Positions 24,537-33,115 of a stretch of DNA of 64,000 bases are shown here, piece after piece; position 1 is the stretch's first letter, and the number at the start of each line of letters is the position of its first letter. The DNA is from Bacillota bacterium. Its GTDB lineage: Bacteria; Bacillota; Clostridia; Christensenellales; Christensenellaceae. The notes under the pieces were generated by a model that saw only the letters and a program-made list of their open reading frames with translations, was not told the origin of the DNA and ran no database searches. The stretch lies in the NCBI GenBank assembly GCA_023393165.1, contig JAEWMJ010000014.1, positions 1 through 64,000 on the forward strand. The letters are read 5' to 3'. Both the position numbers and the translations under genes were made by a program.

Positions 24537-26951
24537 ATGATGAAAAACATGAAAATAGGGAAAAAGCTGCTGCTGGCATTTATGGTCATTATTATAGGCC
24601 TTGCCGCGGTCGGCGTATATGGAGTTTTCTCCATAAACAGCATTACGGATGCGGATCAGGCGTTATATCATAATAATTTACTGGGTATAAGCGGAATAGC
24701 GGATATAACGGAAACATTTTTCACATTGCGTACAAACGTTTTAAAGACGGCTTATGAGAATTTTACGGCGCAGGGCGCGGACAGCCTGGAGAAGACCTTG
24801 AATGACACAAAGGCAGAGCTGAACAGCCAATTTGAAACCTATGCAAAAACAATTATAGATCAGGAAGATCGGAATAATATTGACAACTTAAAAAAAGCGC
24901 TTGACGTTTATGAAGAAAATATTTTAAAGGTTATATCGGTTCTTAAATCAGGCGATCCGGCCGGCCTGAAAGACCAGATGGCGGCGGCCGCGTCGTCTTC
25001 CACGGCGGTAGCCGATCTTCTCAATAAAATGCAGGATTACAACAACAACCAGGGCGAAGCGACAATGACGGCAAACCGAAACCTGGGAAGCAGAAGCAAC
25101 ATCCTGATGACCGCTGTCGCGGCGGCGGCGGCCGCGGTTGCAATTCTGTTTGCGGTCACAGTAACGCGCGGGATTACAAGGCCGGTCAATAAGCTTGTTG
25201 GCGCGGCAAAGAAAATAGCGGCGGGCGATACGGATATCGATCTTAAGATCAATACAAGGGACGAAGTCGGCATGCTGGCAGGGGCGTTTGACGAAATGGT
25301 CGCCTCCATCAGGAAACTGATTGCGGACGCCAACATGCTGTCCGAGGCGGCGGTAGCAGGTGAATTTGACATACGTGCTGACGCGGAAAAACACCAGGGG
25401 GATTACAGAAAGATCGTGGAAGGCGTCAACGCAACCCTGGATACGGTCGTGGAAAAGGTTTTCTGGTATGAGGGCCTTCTGGATTCCATACCTTTCCCCA
25501 TATCCGTTACGGATATGGATATGAACTGGACGTTCGTCAACAAACCGGTGGAACAAATGCTGAAGATCAAACGCAGGGATGTACTGGGCAAACAGTGCAG
25601 CAACTGGAACGCCGGCATCTGCAACACGGAGAACTGCGGCATAGCCAGGCTGCGCAACGGACAGCTGCAAACCCAGTTCGAACAGATGAATATGAATTTC
25701 CAGGTGGATTCGACGTACATATACAATACAAAAGGCGAAAAAGTGGGACATATCGAACTGGTTCAGGACGTCACGGCAAAGGCGCGCTCCACAGAATACA
25801 GCGCAAACGAAGTGGCCAAGCTTGCGCATAATTTAAAACAGCTGAAAGAAGGCGATCTGAAGCTTCAATTCAACGTAGGCGAAGGCGATCAGTACACCGT
25901 GCAGGATAGAGAGAACTTTGAGGAAATCAACCGCAACTTTAAGGAAGCGGTGGATGCGATTTCCGGTTATATAGACGAGATGGCATATGTGCTTGGAAGT
26001 TTCGCGGAACGCGATCTGACGCAGGAAATCACAAGAGAATACCGCGGGGATTTCGTTACGCTCAAGGAATCCATCAACCATATCACGAACGCAATGAACG
26101 AACTGCTGCTTGACATCAGTCTGGCGGCGGACCAGGTTGCGGCGGGGAGCGGACAGGTATCCCAGGGGAACCAGGCGATATCGCAGGGCGCAACCCAGCA
26201 GGCAAGCTCGATCGAAGAACTGACCGCTTCGCTCAACCTGGTGGCGGAGCAAACGCATGAAAATGCGGAGAATTCCAAAAAGTCCAATGAAATGGCGATG
26301 GGAGCCAGGATGGCCGCCGTTGAAGGAAACGACCAGATGAAGAATATGCTCAAATCAATGGAAAAGATCAACGAGTCTTCCGAAAACATTTCCAGGATCA
26401 TCAAAGTCATCGACGACATTGCCTTCCAGACAAACATACTGGCCCTGAACGCGGCGGTGGAAGCGGCGCGCGCGGGCGTGCACGGCAAGGGATTCGCCGT
26501 AGTGGCGGAAGAAGTCCGCAACCTTGCGGCAAGGAGCGCGAATGCGGCCAGGGAAACCACGGAACTGATAGAAGAGTCCATCAGGACGGTGGGCGAAGGC
26601 GCCAGGATCGCACAGTCAACGGCAGGGGCGCTTGAAAAAATCGTTGACAGCGTTAACAATACGGTTAAGCTGGGCGAAGGGATTGCCGCTGCGTCGGCCG
26701 AGCAGGCGGCCGGGATCTCGGAGATCAACCAGGGCGTTGAGCAGATGTCCCAGGTGGTGCAAATGAATTCCGCTACGGCGCAGGAGGGTGCGGCGGCGAG
26801 CGAAGAGCTTTCCGGCCAGGCCGAACTGCTGAAAGAAAAGATCGGAAGCTTTCAGCTCAGAAAGGGGAATATTGCCGGATACCAAGACAGAAATTCTTAT
26901 GAAACTGTAATTCACGATAAAGTATTGTCCATTCATAACGATAAATATTAA
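24537..26951 (+). CDS. Methyl-accepting chemotaxis protein with 4HB sensor, HAMP and a PAS domain
   Basis: 804 residues. Membrane helix 1 (~11-31), periplasmic four-helix-bundle sensor (~32-185), helix 2 (~187-208), HAMP (~209-262), another HAMP-like module (~265-300), a PAS domain (~305-410; DSIPFPISVTDMDMNWTFVNKPVEQML), a second HAMP pair (~415-520), and the signalling hairpin tip DIAFQTNILALNAAVEAARAG. The PAS has three cysteines, C354, C362 and C367 (C-x7-C-x4-C), in a motif seen in other PAS-bearing receptors; I do not know its ligand. ATG 24537 or 24540 follow AAAGGTG. The tail lacks a CheR-docking pentapeptide. Confidence 0.92.
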   Translation: MMKNMKIGKKLLLAFMVIIIGLAAVGVYGVFSINSITDADQALYHNNLLGISGIADITETFFTLRTNVLKTAYENFTAQGADSLEKTLNDTKAELNSQFETYAKTIIDQEDRNNIDNLKKALDVYEENILKVISVLKSGDPAGLKDQMAAAASSSTAVADLLNKMQDYNNNQGEATMTANRNLGSRSNILMTAVAAAAAAVAILFAVTVTRGITRPVNKLVGAAKKIAAGDTDIDLKINTRDEVGMLAGAFDEMVASIRKLIADANMLSEAAVAGEFDIRADAEKHQGDYRKIVEGVNATLDTVVEKVFWYEGLLDSIPFPISVTDMDMNWTFVNKPVEQMLKIKRRDVLGKQCSNWNAGICNTENCGIARLRNGQLQTQFEQMNMNFQVDSTYIYNTKGEKVGHIELVQDVTAKARSTEYSANEVAKLAHNLKQLKEGDLKLQFNVGEGDQYTVQDRENFEEINRNFKEAVDAISGYIDEMAYVLGSFAERDLTQEITREYRGDFVTLKESINHITNAMNELLLDISLAADQVAAGSGQVSQGNQAISQGATQQASSIEELTASLNLVAEQTHENAENSKKSNEMAMGARMAAVEGNDQMKNMLKSMEKINESSENISRIIKVIDDIAFQTNILALNAAVEAARAGVHGKGFAVVAEEVRNLAARSANAARETTELIEESIRTVGEGARIAQSTAGALEKIVDSVNNTVKLGEGIAAASAEQAAGISEINQGVEQMSQVVQMNSATAQEGAAASEELSGQAELLKEKIGSFQLRKGNIAGYQDRNSYETVIHDKVLSIHNDKY

Positions 26952-26962
26952 GAATGTATCTC

Positions 26963-26993
26963 TGCGGCGGCAAAAATCTGCTTTGCCGCCGCA
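26963..26993 (+). other. Strong GC hairpin between receptor and binding-protein genes
   Basis: TGCGGCGGCAAA (26963-26974) and TTTGCCGCCGCA (26982-26993) form a perfect 12-bp stem with a 7-base loop, 11 bases after the receptor stop. No T-run follows on either strand, so it is not a classical terminator; it may protect the mRNA 3' end or reduce read-through. Confidence 0.75.
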
Positions 26994-27094
26994 TAAATCA
27001 AAAGATATCGGCTGCCTGAATACAACACCTTTTCCGGTTCCCGGAATTCTCCGGTGACTTTTTGACTTTTTGGCTGAAATGTGAAAGGGCAAAT

Positions 27095-28108
27095 ATGAAA
27101 AAAGCGTTTTTCAGTTCAATCATTTTCTGCGGTATTGTTTTATTGTTGGTTTTTATTGTCCCCGGCTGCCAGGGTGCGGCGCAAAACGACAGCCTGACAA
27201 AAGAAACGGTGACGCAGGCCCCACAGGGGTCCGAAATACAGGACAAATATACGGTCGCGCTCGTTATGAAAACGCTCACGAACCCGTTTTTTGTGGAAAT
27301 GGAAAAAGGCGCGAGGCAGGCCGAAAAGGATTTTAATGTGAACCTGATCGTGCAGACCGGCGCGCAGGAAACATCCATTGAGCAGCAGATCCAGATTGTG
27401 GAAGAACTGATTTTACAAAAGGTGGACGCGATTGTGATAGCCCCCGGAAGTTCCGTGGAACTGGTGCAGGTATTAAAAAAAGCGCAGGACGCCGGCATCG
27501 TCATTGTCAATGTGGACAACAGGCTGGACAAGGCTGAATGTGAAAAACAAAATCTCACGGGCGTTCCTTTTATCAGCGTAAAAAATGACGATGCGGCGTA
27601 CCAGTCCGTCAAATATATGATGTCCCTGTCGCAGGGTCCCCAAAAAGCGGTCGTACTGGAAGGCATTCGGGATGCTGAAAACGCGGAACTCCGAAAAGAA
27701 GGCGCAATGAAGGCATTCAAAGAAAATCCGCAGATCCAGGTGGTCGCTTCCGAGAGCGCCAACTGGAAAATAGACGAAGCGTATTCGCTTTCCAAACAGC
27801 TGTTTGAAAGATATCCGGATACAGGCATGGTGTTTTGCGCCAATGATATGATGGCGCTGGGAGTTGTACAGTATTTAAAGGAAGAATATAAAAGAAACGT
27901 ATTGCTTGCGGGTTTTGACAATCTGGAGGATGCGCAAAAAGCCATCCAGGAAGGCTGGATGGATGTGACCATCGACCAGCAGGCAATCGAACAGGGGTAC
28001 AGGGGGGTCGAGTCGGCCGTTCAAATGCTGGAGGGCTCCCGGGTAGACAGCGAGATCTATATTCCCGTAAAGTTAATCACTTCTTCTGACGTCGGTAGCG
28101 AATCATGA
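27095..28108 (+). CDS. Periplasmic sugar-binding-protein-like sensory lipoprotein (Peripla_BP_4)
   Basis: 337 residues. Signal peptide with lipobox VPGC (C near residue 26). The rest is a type I periplasmic binding protein of the RbsB class: YTVALVMKTLTNPFFVEMEKGARQAEKDF, VDAIVIAPGSSVELVQVLKKA, TGMVFCANDMMALGVVQYL, GFDNLEDAQKAIQEG. No ABC transporter genes are adjacent; instead the stop overlaps the start of a histidine kinase (ATGA). It therefore probably presents a ligand to that kinase or to the receptor upstream, not to an importer. Start at ATG 27095 with GAAAGGG upstream; an earlier in-frame ATG at 27062 would spoil the signal peptide. Confidence 0.87.
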   Translation: MKKAFFSSIIFCGIVLLLVFIVPGCQGAAQNDSLTKETVTQAPQGSEIQDKYTVALVMKTLTNPFFVEMEKGARQAEKDFNVNLIVQTGAQETSIEQQIQIVEELILQKVDAIVIAPGSSVELVQVLKKAQDAGIVIVNVDNRLDKAECEKQNLTGVPFISVKNDDAAYQSVKYMMSLSQGPQKAVVLEGIRDAENAELRKEGAMKAFKENPQIQVVASESANWKIDEAYSLSKQLFERYPDTGMVFCANDMMALGVVQYLKEEYKRNVLLAGFDNLEDAQKAIQEGWMDVTIDQQAIEQGYRGVESAVQMLEGSRVDSEIYIPVKLITSSDVGSES

Positions 28109-30189
28109 GCATACTTAAAGGCGGCAAAGTGCTGAAGGCGGTCAAATTTATCGCCGGAAAATTCAGAATGAAAGGTATCCGGAGCAGATTCTTTCATACG
28201 ATGATATTTATTGGTATCATACCCCTGCTTTGCCTGGGTTGGCTTTCCATTTTCAGCATGAACACCGTTATAAAAAATGAGACGATCAATTACCATACCG
28301 AAAACCTCGGGCAGAAGGAAGTTTATATTGATCTTGTGATGAGCAACATAGAGAGCCTGATCGCAAACATATCCGGAATCGAAGAGGTGAACAACGCGCT
28401 GGTGGAAAAGCCTACGGATTCATCCTACGACAGGCTCAGCACACAGGCGAAAATAGGATACATTCTGAGCGGCTATACAAACCTGAACGGGCTTGTTTCC
28501 ATCGATATCATTACAAATTACGGCATCCAGTATCATGTGGGTGAAACGCTCAACGTAATCAACGTGGACCAGGCGCTTTGCGACCGGCTGTTTGCGGAGA
28601 CCGAAGCTTCGGACGATTTTGTGTATTGGAGCGGAATCGAGACCAACGTCAACAAGGATTCCAGATACGAAAATGTAATTATGGCAACCAAAATATTGAA
28701 GCCGAATTACAATCTGAGCACTCCGGAGGCCAGGGATGCAAAAGGATTGCTCATTATCAGCTACAATCCGGCCGTACTGGGCGAAGCGATCGGGCAAAAA
28801 CACGGGGACGGCGGATACGGCGTGATACTGGATTCCAAAAAACGCATACTGTACCACCCGGACGCGAGGTACATCGGAAAGACGCTGTCCGATTCCCTGA
28901 CCGAAAGGATAGCGGCGAACGAAGGGAATTTTGAACAAACGATCGAAGGCCAGAATGTGATCGTGATTTATAACAAAACCCAAAAAGGCGACTGGACGGT
29001 AGCGGATTTCATTCCGGTCGCCTATATCTATTCCAACAGCAATATGGTGACATTGTTCTTTATTCTGGTCGTTTGCATCGCCATTGTGCTCCTGATCATT
29101 TTTCAGGCGATGCTGTCCAATAAGGTTTTAAAACCGATCAGCCAAATCACCGATACCTTCCGGCTTTTAAAAAACGGCGAGCTGGAAAGCGCCAGGCGGC
29201 TGGATATCGATTCGGATGACGAACTCGGGGAACTCCGGAAACTGTTCAACGGCTTTATCGACGCGCGCGAAGACATTACCACGCAAAAAAAATTGGAGAA
29301 AATGCTCAACGAGCAGAATCTTGTGCTGCAAAAAGCCCTTGGCAGGCTCAAAGAAACCCAGGCGCAAATGCTGAACCAGGAGAAACTGGCCGGCATCGGG
29401 CAGCTTGCGGCCGGGATCGCGCACGAAATCAATAATCCGCTCGGATTTGTCACCGCAAATTTTGATATTTTAAAAAAGTATATCGCCAGGTATGAAGAAT
29501 TGCTTGGAATGATGCATGAAGCCGTTAAGGACGGCAATATCCAGGCGGACGATTTAAAGGCAAAGGTATCGGACAAATGGAAAGAAAATAAAATGAATAT
29601 CGTTTTAAATGATATGAACGACCTGTTGTCCGATACGGAGGACGGACTGAAAAGAATTGCCGGAATTGTGAACGGATTAAAAAGCTTTTCCAGGATCAGG
29701 CAGGGCGAAGAATATACAATGTACGATCTGAACGAAGGCGTCAAAACGACCTTGCTGGTGGCGACCAACGAACTCAAATACCATTGCGACGTAACTTTTG
29801 AAAGGGGAGATATTCCGCTCGTTTATGCAAACGGGGGCGAGATCAACCAGGTGATTCTGAATATGCTTATGAACGCCGCGTACGCCATAGAAGAGAAGTT
29901 CAAGGGTAAAAAAGGGGAAATCATAATCAAATCATACGCCGATGAAAAAGCGGTATATCTGAATATCTGCGACAACGGGTTCGGAATGACGGAGGATGTC
30001 AAGCGCAAGATCTTCGAGCCGTTTTTTACCACAAAACCCGTTGGAAAGGGCACCGGGCTTGGCCTCGGAATTGCGTACGATATTATTTGCAACAAGCACG
30101 GGGGAAGTATCGACGTTGAATCAAAACCGGGCGACGGAACATGCTTTTTAATTTGCCTGCCGGTAAAAAAGGACAGAAATCTGAACTGA
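28105..30189 (+). CDS. Sensor histidine kinase with extracellular Cache-like domain
   Basis: 694 residues. Helix ~32-53, an extracellular double-Cache-like domain (~54-305, with GYGVILDSKKRILYHPDARYIGK), helix ~310-333, HAMP (~334-390), coiled coil, then the kinase core: H-box GIAHEINNPLGFV, N-box NQVILNMLMNAAYAI, G1 DNGFGM, F-box FEPFFTTK, G2 GKGTGLGLGIAYDI. The H-box class (HEINNPL) is that of NtrB/HWE-free HisKA kinases. Coupled to the binding-protein gene upstream; two response regulators follow, so a phosphorelay to both is likely. Confidence 0.93.
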   Translation: MSILKGGKVLKAVKFIAGKFRMKGIRSRFFHTMIFIGIIPLLCLGWLSIFSMNTVIKNETINYHTENLGQKEVYIDLVMSNIESLIANISGIEEVNNALVEKPTDSSYDRLSTQAKIGYILSGYTNLNGLVSIDIITNYGIQYHVGETLNVINVDQALCDRLFAETEASDDFVYWSGIETNVNKDSRYENVIMATKILKPNYNLSTPEARDAKGLLIISYNPAVLGEAIGQKHGDGGYGVILDSKKRILYHPDARYIGKTLSDSLTERIAANEGNFEQTIEGQNVIVIYNKTQKGDWTVADFIPVAYIYSNSNMVTLFFILVVCIAIVLLIIFQAMLSNKVLKPISQITDTFRLLKNGELESARRLDIDSDDELGELRKLFNGFIDAREDITTQKKLEKMLNEQNLVLQKALGRLKETQAQMLNQEKLAGIGQLAAGIAHEINNPLGFVTANFDILKKYIARYEELLGMMHEAVKDGNIQADDLKAKVSDKWKENKMNIVLNDMNDLLSDTEDGLKRIAGIVNGLKSFSRIRQGEEYTMYDLNEGVKTTLLVATNELKYHCDVTFERGDIPLVYANGGEINQVILNMLMNAAYAIEEKFKGKKGEIIIKSYADEKAVYLNICDNGFGMTEDVKRKIFEPFFTTKPVGKGTGLGLGIAYDIICNKHGGSIDVESKPGDGTCFLICLPVKKDRNLN

Positions 30190-30203
30190 CAAGAGGTATT
30201 TGG

Positions 30204-31376
30204 ATGAAAACAATTTTAATTGTAGATGACGAGCTGCAGATTCTAAAGTCACTGAGAAGGTTGTTTTTGGATGCAGATTACGACCTCATTTGCGTTCAGA
30301 GCGGCGAAGCCGCGCTGGAGGCGCTTTTTGAGAATCCGGTGGATCTCATCATTTCGGATATGCGCATGCCTGAAATGGACGGTTTGGAGCTTTTAAGCCG
30401 GGTCAAAAAAGATTATCCCGGCGTAATCCGGATCATTTTAAGCGCCGCTTCGGATGAAAAACCGATACTGAAATCAATCCAAAAAGGCATCGCGATGATA
30501 TACATTATGAAACCGTGGAGCAACAACGACATCCTGAGGACCGTGGACCGGATATTTGAAACGGAAAGCCTTTTGAACAACGGCAACCTTCTAAAGGAAT
30601 TCAACAATATATCCGAGCTTCCCACATTAAAATCCAGCTACCGGCGAATCGTCGATATGACGGAGAACGACGCCGATCTGGGGGATATAACGGCGGCGAT
30701 CGAGCTTGACCAGTCGATAGCAACAAAGATCCTTCATATCGCAAATTCAGCCTATTTCGGGGTAAAAACCGGGTCGGTCAAACAGGCTGTGCTTTTTCTC
30801 GGCTTTAACAACTTACGCAGCGTGATCGTATCCACTTCATTTTTCGACTCCATGAGGATTCCCGCCGATTCCATGGATTTTGCCCGTCAATTGCAGAATC
30901 ACGCCTATCTGACCAATAAAATCATGCACCAGATTTTCAAGCAGCATCTGCATAAAGAGGTTCCGGAACAGGCGAGCGCGGCCGGGCTTTTGCACAATAT
31001 CGGGATGATTTTTATGCTTTCCCATTTCGGGGAAAAATTCGGCAGCGTTATCAAAAACAGTGGGGGAGAGGGCGATCTGGTCTCGCTGGAAAAAGGCGAG
31101 TTTCCCGTTTCACACGCGGAAGCGGGGGGGTTTTTGCTGCGTTGGTGGGAGATACCCTACCCAATCGTGGAGGCCGCGCTTTACTGCCATCAGCCCATGA
31201 ACGAAAGCGTTATCTATCCCGAACTTGTTTCCACGGTGCATATCGCGCAAAAATATGCAAGCGATTATATGCGAATGGATCCTTTGTGCGTTTTTCAGGA
31301 GGAAACGTTTCAGAAGATCGGCCTTGACAGGAAAGAATTTGAAGATTCGCTGGACAGGATCGGTTTTAAGAAGTAA
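30204..31376 (+). CDS. Response regulator: REC receiver plus HDOD output domain
   Basis: 390 residues. REC domain (1-120) with acidic pair VDDE, phospho-acceptor Asp in IISDMRMPEMDG, and KPW. Residues ~145-340 are an HDOD domain (SELPTLKSSYRRIVDMTEN.., IATKILHIANSAYFG, VKQAVLFLGFNNLRSVIV, AAGLLHNIGMIFM). HDOD lacks a known catalytic centre and acts as a signalling module. The start is ATG 30204, 14 bases after the kinase stop, following AGAGGT. Probably phosphorylated by the kinase encoded just upstream. Confidence 0.93.
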   Translation: MKTILIVDDELQILKSLRRLFLDADYDLICVQSGEAALEALFENPVDLIISDMRMPEMDGLELLSRVKKDYPGVIRIILSAASDEKPILKSIQKGIAMIYIMKPWSNNDILRTVDRIFETESLLNNGNLLKEFNNISELPTLKSSYRRIVDMTENDADLGDITAAIELDQSIATKILHIANSAYFGVKTGSVKQAVLFLGFNNLRSVIVSTSFFDSMRIPADSMDFARQLQNHAYLTNKIMHQIFKQHLHKEVPEQASAAGLLHNIGMIFMLSHFGEKFGSVIKNSGGEGDLVSLEKGEFPVSHAEAGGFLLRWWEIPYPIVEAALYCHQPMNESVIYPELVSTVHIAQKYASDYMRMDPLCVFQEETFQKIGLDRKEFEDSLDRIGFKK

Positions 31377-31417
31377 ACGAAGGTTATGGATCATCATTAT
31401 ATTCTGGAGATATTGCA

Positions 31418-32440
31418 ATGAATCAGGCAAGCAGCATATTGATCGTGGACGACGAGCCGCAGGTACTCAGGTCCATCCGCAGGGCGTTCGCCGAAGAGGA
31501 TTACCTTCTGTATGACACCACCGATCCCAAGGAAGCCCTTGAACTTTTAAGGACGCATGATTTTGACGTCATAATCAGCGACAACAGGATGCCGGAGTTG
31601 CCGGGTATCGACCTGTTGATGGAGGCAAAGAAAATTTCGCCGCTGACCGTCCGTATACTCATGTCCGCTTATTCGGATTTTGATGTTGTAATTGCCGCTA
31701 TAAACAACGGGAATATATTTCATTATATCGTGAAACCGTGGAACAACGAAAACATGCTGGAAATCACCCGGAATGCCGTCCAATATAAACGGGAGCAGCA
31801 GGAAAAAGAAAAGATCATTCATTCCCTGCTTGAAGACAAGAAAAAATGGTCGGATCTCGTAAAACATTTAAACCAGAAAATCGATGCGGGCAAGGAGAAA
31901 ACGGTAAACGCGCTTTTGAGGGTGATCAAGGTAAAAGACAGCGAGATCTTAACGCATTGCGAGAATGTGACCCAAACAGCGCTCAAGATCGCTTCGGCAA
32001 TGGGGTTGTCCGAGAAGCGCAAGGAATATATCAGGCTTGCCGGTTTGTTTCACGATATCGGCAAGATCGCCATTCGCGATAATATTCTTTACAAAAAAGA
32101 CAAGCTGGATTTAAACGAGTTTGACGCAATGAAGAATCATCCCAAAGTCGGGGCCGAAATATTAAAAGAAACGGAGTTCATGCAGCACATATCCGATATC
32201 GTATTGCAGCATCATGAAAGAGTGGACGGCAAAGGATACCCGGCCGGCCTTGCCGGGGAAGAAATACTCCTGGAAGCCCGGATTATAGCCGTTGCCGATT
32301 CCTTTGACGCGCTGGTTGCGGACCGCGTCTACCGAAAGGGAATGCCCGCATCTGAGGCGGTTTCCGTCCTAGTGGAAGAAATCGGGCATTACGATAAGGA
32401 AGTTCTGGAGGCGTTTATCAGCCGGGTCGCGGAAAAATAA
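31418..32440 (+). CDS. Response regulator: REC receiver plus HD-GYP phosphodiesterase
   Basis: 340 residues. REC (1-120; VDDEP, IISDNRMPELPG, KPW) then a short coiled coil and an HD-GYP domain with HDIGKIAI, NHP, QHHERVDGKGYPAGL and ADSFDALVADRVY. All catalytic residues of c-di-GMP phosphodiesterases of the RpfG class are present. It is the last gene of the sensory cluster, 41 bases after the HDOD regulator. c-di-GMP hydrolysis would link the binding-protein signal to motility or adhesion. Stop lies only 5 bases from the convergent stop of the next gene. Confidence 0.93.
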   Translation: MNQASSILIVDDEPQVLRSIRRAFAEEDYLLYDTTDPKEALELLRTHDFDVIISDNRMPELPGIDLLMEAKKISPLTVRILMSAYSDFDVVIAAINNGNIFHYIVKPWNNENMLEITRNAVQYKREQQEKEKIIHSLLEDKKKWSDLVKHLNQKIDAGKEKTVNALLRVIKVKDSEILTHCENVTQTALKIASAMGLSEKRKEYIRLAGLFHDIGKIAIRDNILYKKDKLDLNEFDAMKNHPKVGAEILKETEFMQHISDIVLQHHERVDGKGYPAGLAGEEILLEARIIAVADSFDALVADRVYRKGMPASEAVSVLVEEIGHYDKEVLEAFISRVAEK

Positions 32441-32445
32441 TATCT

Positions 32446-32973
32446 TTACATTTTTTTGCGTAAATTATCCCCGCCGGATATCCCGCGTTTGGCGAGGATT
32501 CTTGTCAGATATTTTATGATCAGCGTCCAGACCGCCGCGTAACCGGCCGAGAACAGCAGATAGGGCATTAGTGAAGAAAAGAAAGAGGCGTTCGGCGTCA
32601 TGTCCCCAAATATGCTGACGCCCGCAAGGAACGTCAGGGCGTTCATGCCCCCAAACAGAAAGCCCATCGTTACGGCAATTGATTTTATGAATGACCGCGT
32701 ATAAATGCCCAGAGGTATGCCCATGATTCCTGTCGTGAAAAAAAAGATCAGGGATTCCTCCGGGGAGATGAGCAGAAGGATCAATCCCGCCGCTGCATAG
32801 GACGCCGCGCCCAGGGCCTTTGATTCAAAGCATGCAAGCGCAACGGGAAACGTTGCAAGCGGGCTTAAAGCCATTCCTGCAAGCGGCAGAAAAACGGGCG
32901 CAGACTGCAATAAAACCGCAAGCGCGGTCAGGAAGGCGCAGTAGCACAAGCTGCGGACAATCGTTTTTTGCAT
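32446..32973 (-). CDS. Integral membrane protein, ECF S-component-like or DUF2232-like
   Basis: 175 residues with five or six hydrophobic segments (MQKTIVRSLCYCAFLTALAVLLQSA, LSPLATFPVALACF, ALGAASYAAAGLILLLISP, LIFFFTTGIMGIPLGIY, IAVTMGFLFGGMNALTFLAG, LMPYLLFSAGYAAVWTLIIKYL). Size and pattern resemble the substrate-binding subunits of ECF vitamin transporters or the YybS group, but no diagnostic motif is visible, so no substrate is proposed. ATG 32973 is preceded by AGGGGGAA; an upstream in-frame ATG at 33018 has none. Confidence 0.7.
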   Translation of the reverse strand: MQKTIVRSLCYCAFLTALAVLLQSAPVFLPLAGMALSPLATFPVALACFESKALGAASYAAAGLILLLISPEESLIFFFTTGIMGIPLGIYTRSFIKSIAVTMGFLFGGMNALTFLAGVSIFGDMTPNASFFSSLMPYLLFSAGYAAVWTLIIKYLTRILAKRGISGGDNLRKKM

Positions 32974-33018
32974 ATCAATTCCCCCTAAATCGGATTCCGG
33001 ACGGTTTATCATATTCAC

Positions 33019-33048
33019 CCGGGACGCTCCCGGTTCTTTTTATTTTTT
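33019..33048 (+). terminator. Intrinsic terminator read on the plus strand
   Basis: CCGGGA (33019-33024), loop CGC, TCCCGG (33028-33033), then TTCTTTTTATTTTTT. It lies beyond the 5' end of the minus-strand membrane-protein gene, so it would stop plus-strand transcripts that have run antisense through that gene from the sensory operon. Confidence 0.7.
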
Positions 33049-33115
33049 AAAAAGAAGCATGCATTAGTGCCCCGGCCGGGATATAATAAGGTCAGGAGAA
33101 CTTTTGAGGTGTTTT

